DNA from: Myxococcus stipitatus
GTDB taxonomy: Bacteria; Myxococcota; Myxococcia; Myxococcales; Myxococcaceae
Assembly (NCBI RefSeq): GCF_038561935.1
Contig: NZ_CP102770.1
Span: 9,238,001-9,302,000 of the forward strand
DNA length: 64,000 bases
Reading direction: 5' to 3'
The number at the start of each line of letters is the position of its first letter. Positions within the stretch are counted from its first letter, which is position 1. A program made the translations under genes and the position numbers. Positions 62,737 to 64,000 of this stretch are shown in pieces. The notes below the pieces were generated by a model. That model saw nothing but the letters and a program-made list of their open reading frames with translations, was not told the DNA's origin and ran no database searches.

Positions 62737-63981
62737 ATGTCCATCAACGTCTACGCCATCGCCACGCCCTTCGTCATCGCGCTGGCGATGGGCGAGTTCA
62801 TCTACTGCGTGGCGAAGCGCAACGGCTACTACAGCTTCCAGGACTCCATCGCGAGCGTGGGCACGGCCGTCATCAACCAGTGCGTCAACGTCGCCGTCGC
62901 CCTGATGGTGCTGCCCCTCTTCGCGCAATTGGGACAGTTCGCGTTCTGGAAGTTCGACAGCACCTCGCCGTGGGCGATTCTGGGATTGTTCCTGGGCGTC
63001 GACTTCCTCTTCTACTGGTTCCACCGCTTCGGGCACCGCACCAACATCGGCTGGGCCGCGCACTCGCCCCACCACTCCACCGAGGAGCTCAACTACGCGG
63101 TGGCCCTGCGCGCCAGCGTCACCCAGCGCCTGTTCTCGTTCCTCTTCTACTGGCCGCTCGTCCTCGTCGGCTTCTCGCCGGAGGCCGTGCTGGCCATGGT
63201 GGCCTTCCACCTGGTCCTCCAGTTCATCCCCCACACGCGCGTCATCCCCAAGATGCCCCGGTGGGTGGAGTCCTGGCTCAACACGCCGTCCCACCACCGC
63301 GTCCACCACGCGCGCAATGAGCGCTACCTCGACAAGAACTACGCGGGCTCGCTCATCATCTGGGACCGCATGTTCGGCACCTACGCGGAGGAGACGGAGG
63401 AGTGCTCCTACGGCGTCACCACGCCGCCCAACACCTGGGACCCCACCTTCATCAACTTCCAGTACTGGGGGAAGCTCGTCAGCGACGCGGTGAAGACGCG
63501 CTCCCACTGGGACCGGCTGCGCCTGTGGCTCATGCCCACCGGCTGGCGGCCCTCGGATTTGCCGCCGCGCGATGAGCTCAAGTGGACACCCGGCGAGGAC
63601 GCGAAGTTCCAGTCGACGGAGCTGCCCAACATCCGCGGCTACCTCATCTTCCAGATGGTGACGTCCATGCCGTTCATGCTGTTGGTCAGCCATCACGGTT
63701 CGCCATTGACGGGCTGGCAGAAGCTGACGCTCAGCATCCTCTTCTGGGCGATGGCCACCGCGTGGGGCGGAATGATGGAGTCCAAACGCTGGGGCCTGCC
63801 GCTGGAGATGGCCCGTGTCCTCACGTCCGGTGGCTCTGTGTTGTTGTGGCTCACGCAAGCCGGCGCGCCGCTCTCCTGGAGAACACTCACGGCCGCGTGG
63901 CTCGCGGTGACACTGGTGTGGTTGAGCGTGACGCGCATGAGCCATCGCACTTCCGCGCCCGAGCCGCGCGCCTCGCGCTGA
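62737..63981 (+). CDS. Fatty acid hydroxylase/sterol desaturase superfamily protein (AGMO-like)
   Basis: A 414-residue integral membrane di-iron enzyme. ATG 62737 (MSINVYAIATPF). Histidine boxes: HRFGH (about 104), HSPHHS (about 111) and HHRVHHARN (about 185-192), plus an additional H in FHLVLQFIPH. Hydrophobic segments flank them (LGLFLGVDFLFYWF, LFSFLFYWPLVLVGF, LAMVAFHLVLQFI) and another group lies in the C-terminal third. The spacing and HRTNIGWAAHSPHHSTEELNYAVALRASVTQRLF resemble alkylglycerol monooxygenase (TMEM195), which cleaves ether lipids. Myxobacteria make ether lipids during development, so a role there is plausible but unproven. Probably regulated by the divergent Crp-type protein. 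Confidence 0.93.
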   Translation: MSINVYAIATPFVIALAMGEFIYCVAKRNGYYSFQDSIASVGTAVINQCVNVAVALMVLPLFAQLGQFAFWKFDSTSPWAILGLFLGVDFLFYWFHRFGHRTNIGWAAHSPHHSTEELNYAVALRASVTQRLFSFLFYWPLVLVGFSPEAVLAMVAFHLVLQFIPHTRVIPKMPRWVESWLNTPSHHRVHHARNERYLDKNYAGSLIIWDRMFGTYAEETEECSYGVTTPPNTWDPTFINFQYWGKLVSDAVKTRSHWDRLRLWLMPTGWRPSDLPPRDELKWTPGEDAKFQSTELPNIRGYLIFQMVTSMPFMLLVSHHGSPLTGWQKLTLSILFWAMATAWGGMMESKRWGLPLEMARVLTSGGSVLLWLTQAGAPLSWRTLTAAWLAVTLVWLSVTRMSHRTSAPEPRASR

Positions 63982-64000
63982 ACATCCTCGGGCCGGCCCA

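Noticed and set aside
1-64000. CRISPR array, tRNA or rRNA genes
   Set aside because: No regularly spaced long repeats and no tRNA T-loop or rRNA landmarks were seen on either strand.

Overview
The window is high-GC DNA (roughly two thirds G+C by eye) with dense, short-spaced genes. It most likely comes from a myxobacterium of the Myxococcus/Corallococcus/Pyxidicoccus type. The evidence is indirect: many secreted lipoproteins of unknown function, a DUF1592/DUF1552 gene pair, a lipoprotein toxin with an SMI1-type immunity gene that resembles the SitA/SitI outer-membrane-exchange toxins, a MASE1 histidine kinase, and a Gld-like ABC operon. No rRNA, tRNA or CRISPR array was seen.

Layout. 1-1100: right end of an IS3-family element that has cut off the C-terminal part of a membrane-protein gene. 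1300-10235: two lipoproteins, an MFS exporter, the DUF1592/DUF1552 pair and a thioredoxin-fold lipoprotein. 10790-15461: a compact RiPP-type operon not recognised as any named cluster. It has two paralogous HExxH enzymes, each with a C-terminal PqqD-like domain, a 51-residue precursor-like peptide, and an FAD amine-oxidase-like enzyme. 15504-17105: a DUF6119/TIGR04141 protein of probable defence context. 17420-19772: a small Cys-rich secreted protein, then an unknown protein translationally coupled to a metzincin without a signal peptide. 20056-24983: a three-gene overlapping operon (RelA/SpoT-like nucleotidyltransferase, AAA ATPase, STAND-like ATPase with winged helix and TPR-like repeats) behind a 16-bp-periodic operator. 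It is a strong candidate for an undescribed defence or stress system.

24992-35735: prolyl oligopeptidase, thioester alpha-2-macroglobulin, 2OG-Fe dioxygenase, a LysR/SnoaL-like divergent pair, an unknown protein and a DUF2156 acyltransferase-like protein. 36059-37164: toxin/immunity pair. 37171-58936: mainly housekeeping and conserved genes. These are mtgA and a MASE1 kinase, an HExxH protein, M1 aminopeptidase, DUF6986 aldolase, a zinc-ribbon membrane protein, DUF2804, a NatAB-like ABC exporter, an alpha/beta hydrolase, an LEA-2 lipoprotein, panD, EcsC, MarR, and a four-gene ABC operon (ATPase, permease, GldG-like, DUF4340).

59171-62075: three tandem lipoproteins sharing one domain. The first two, and the small secreted gene at 17420, carry the same 13-bp element GCAACTTRATTAC about 80-120 bp before the start codon. 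The window ends with a Crp/Fnr-type regulator divergent from an alkylglycerol-monooxygenase-like fatty acid hydroxylase.
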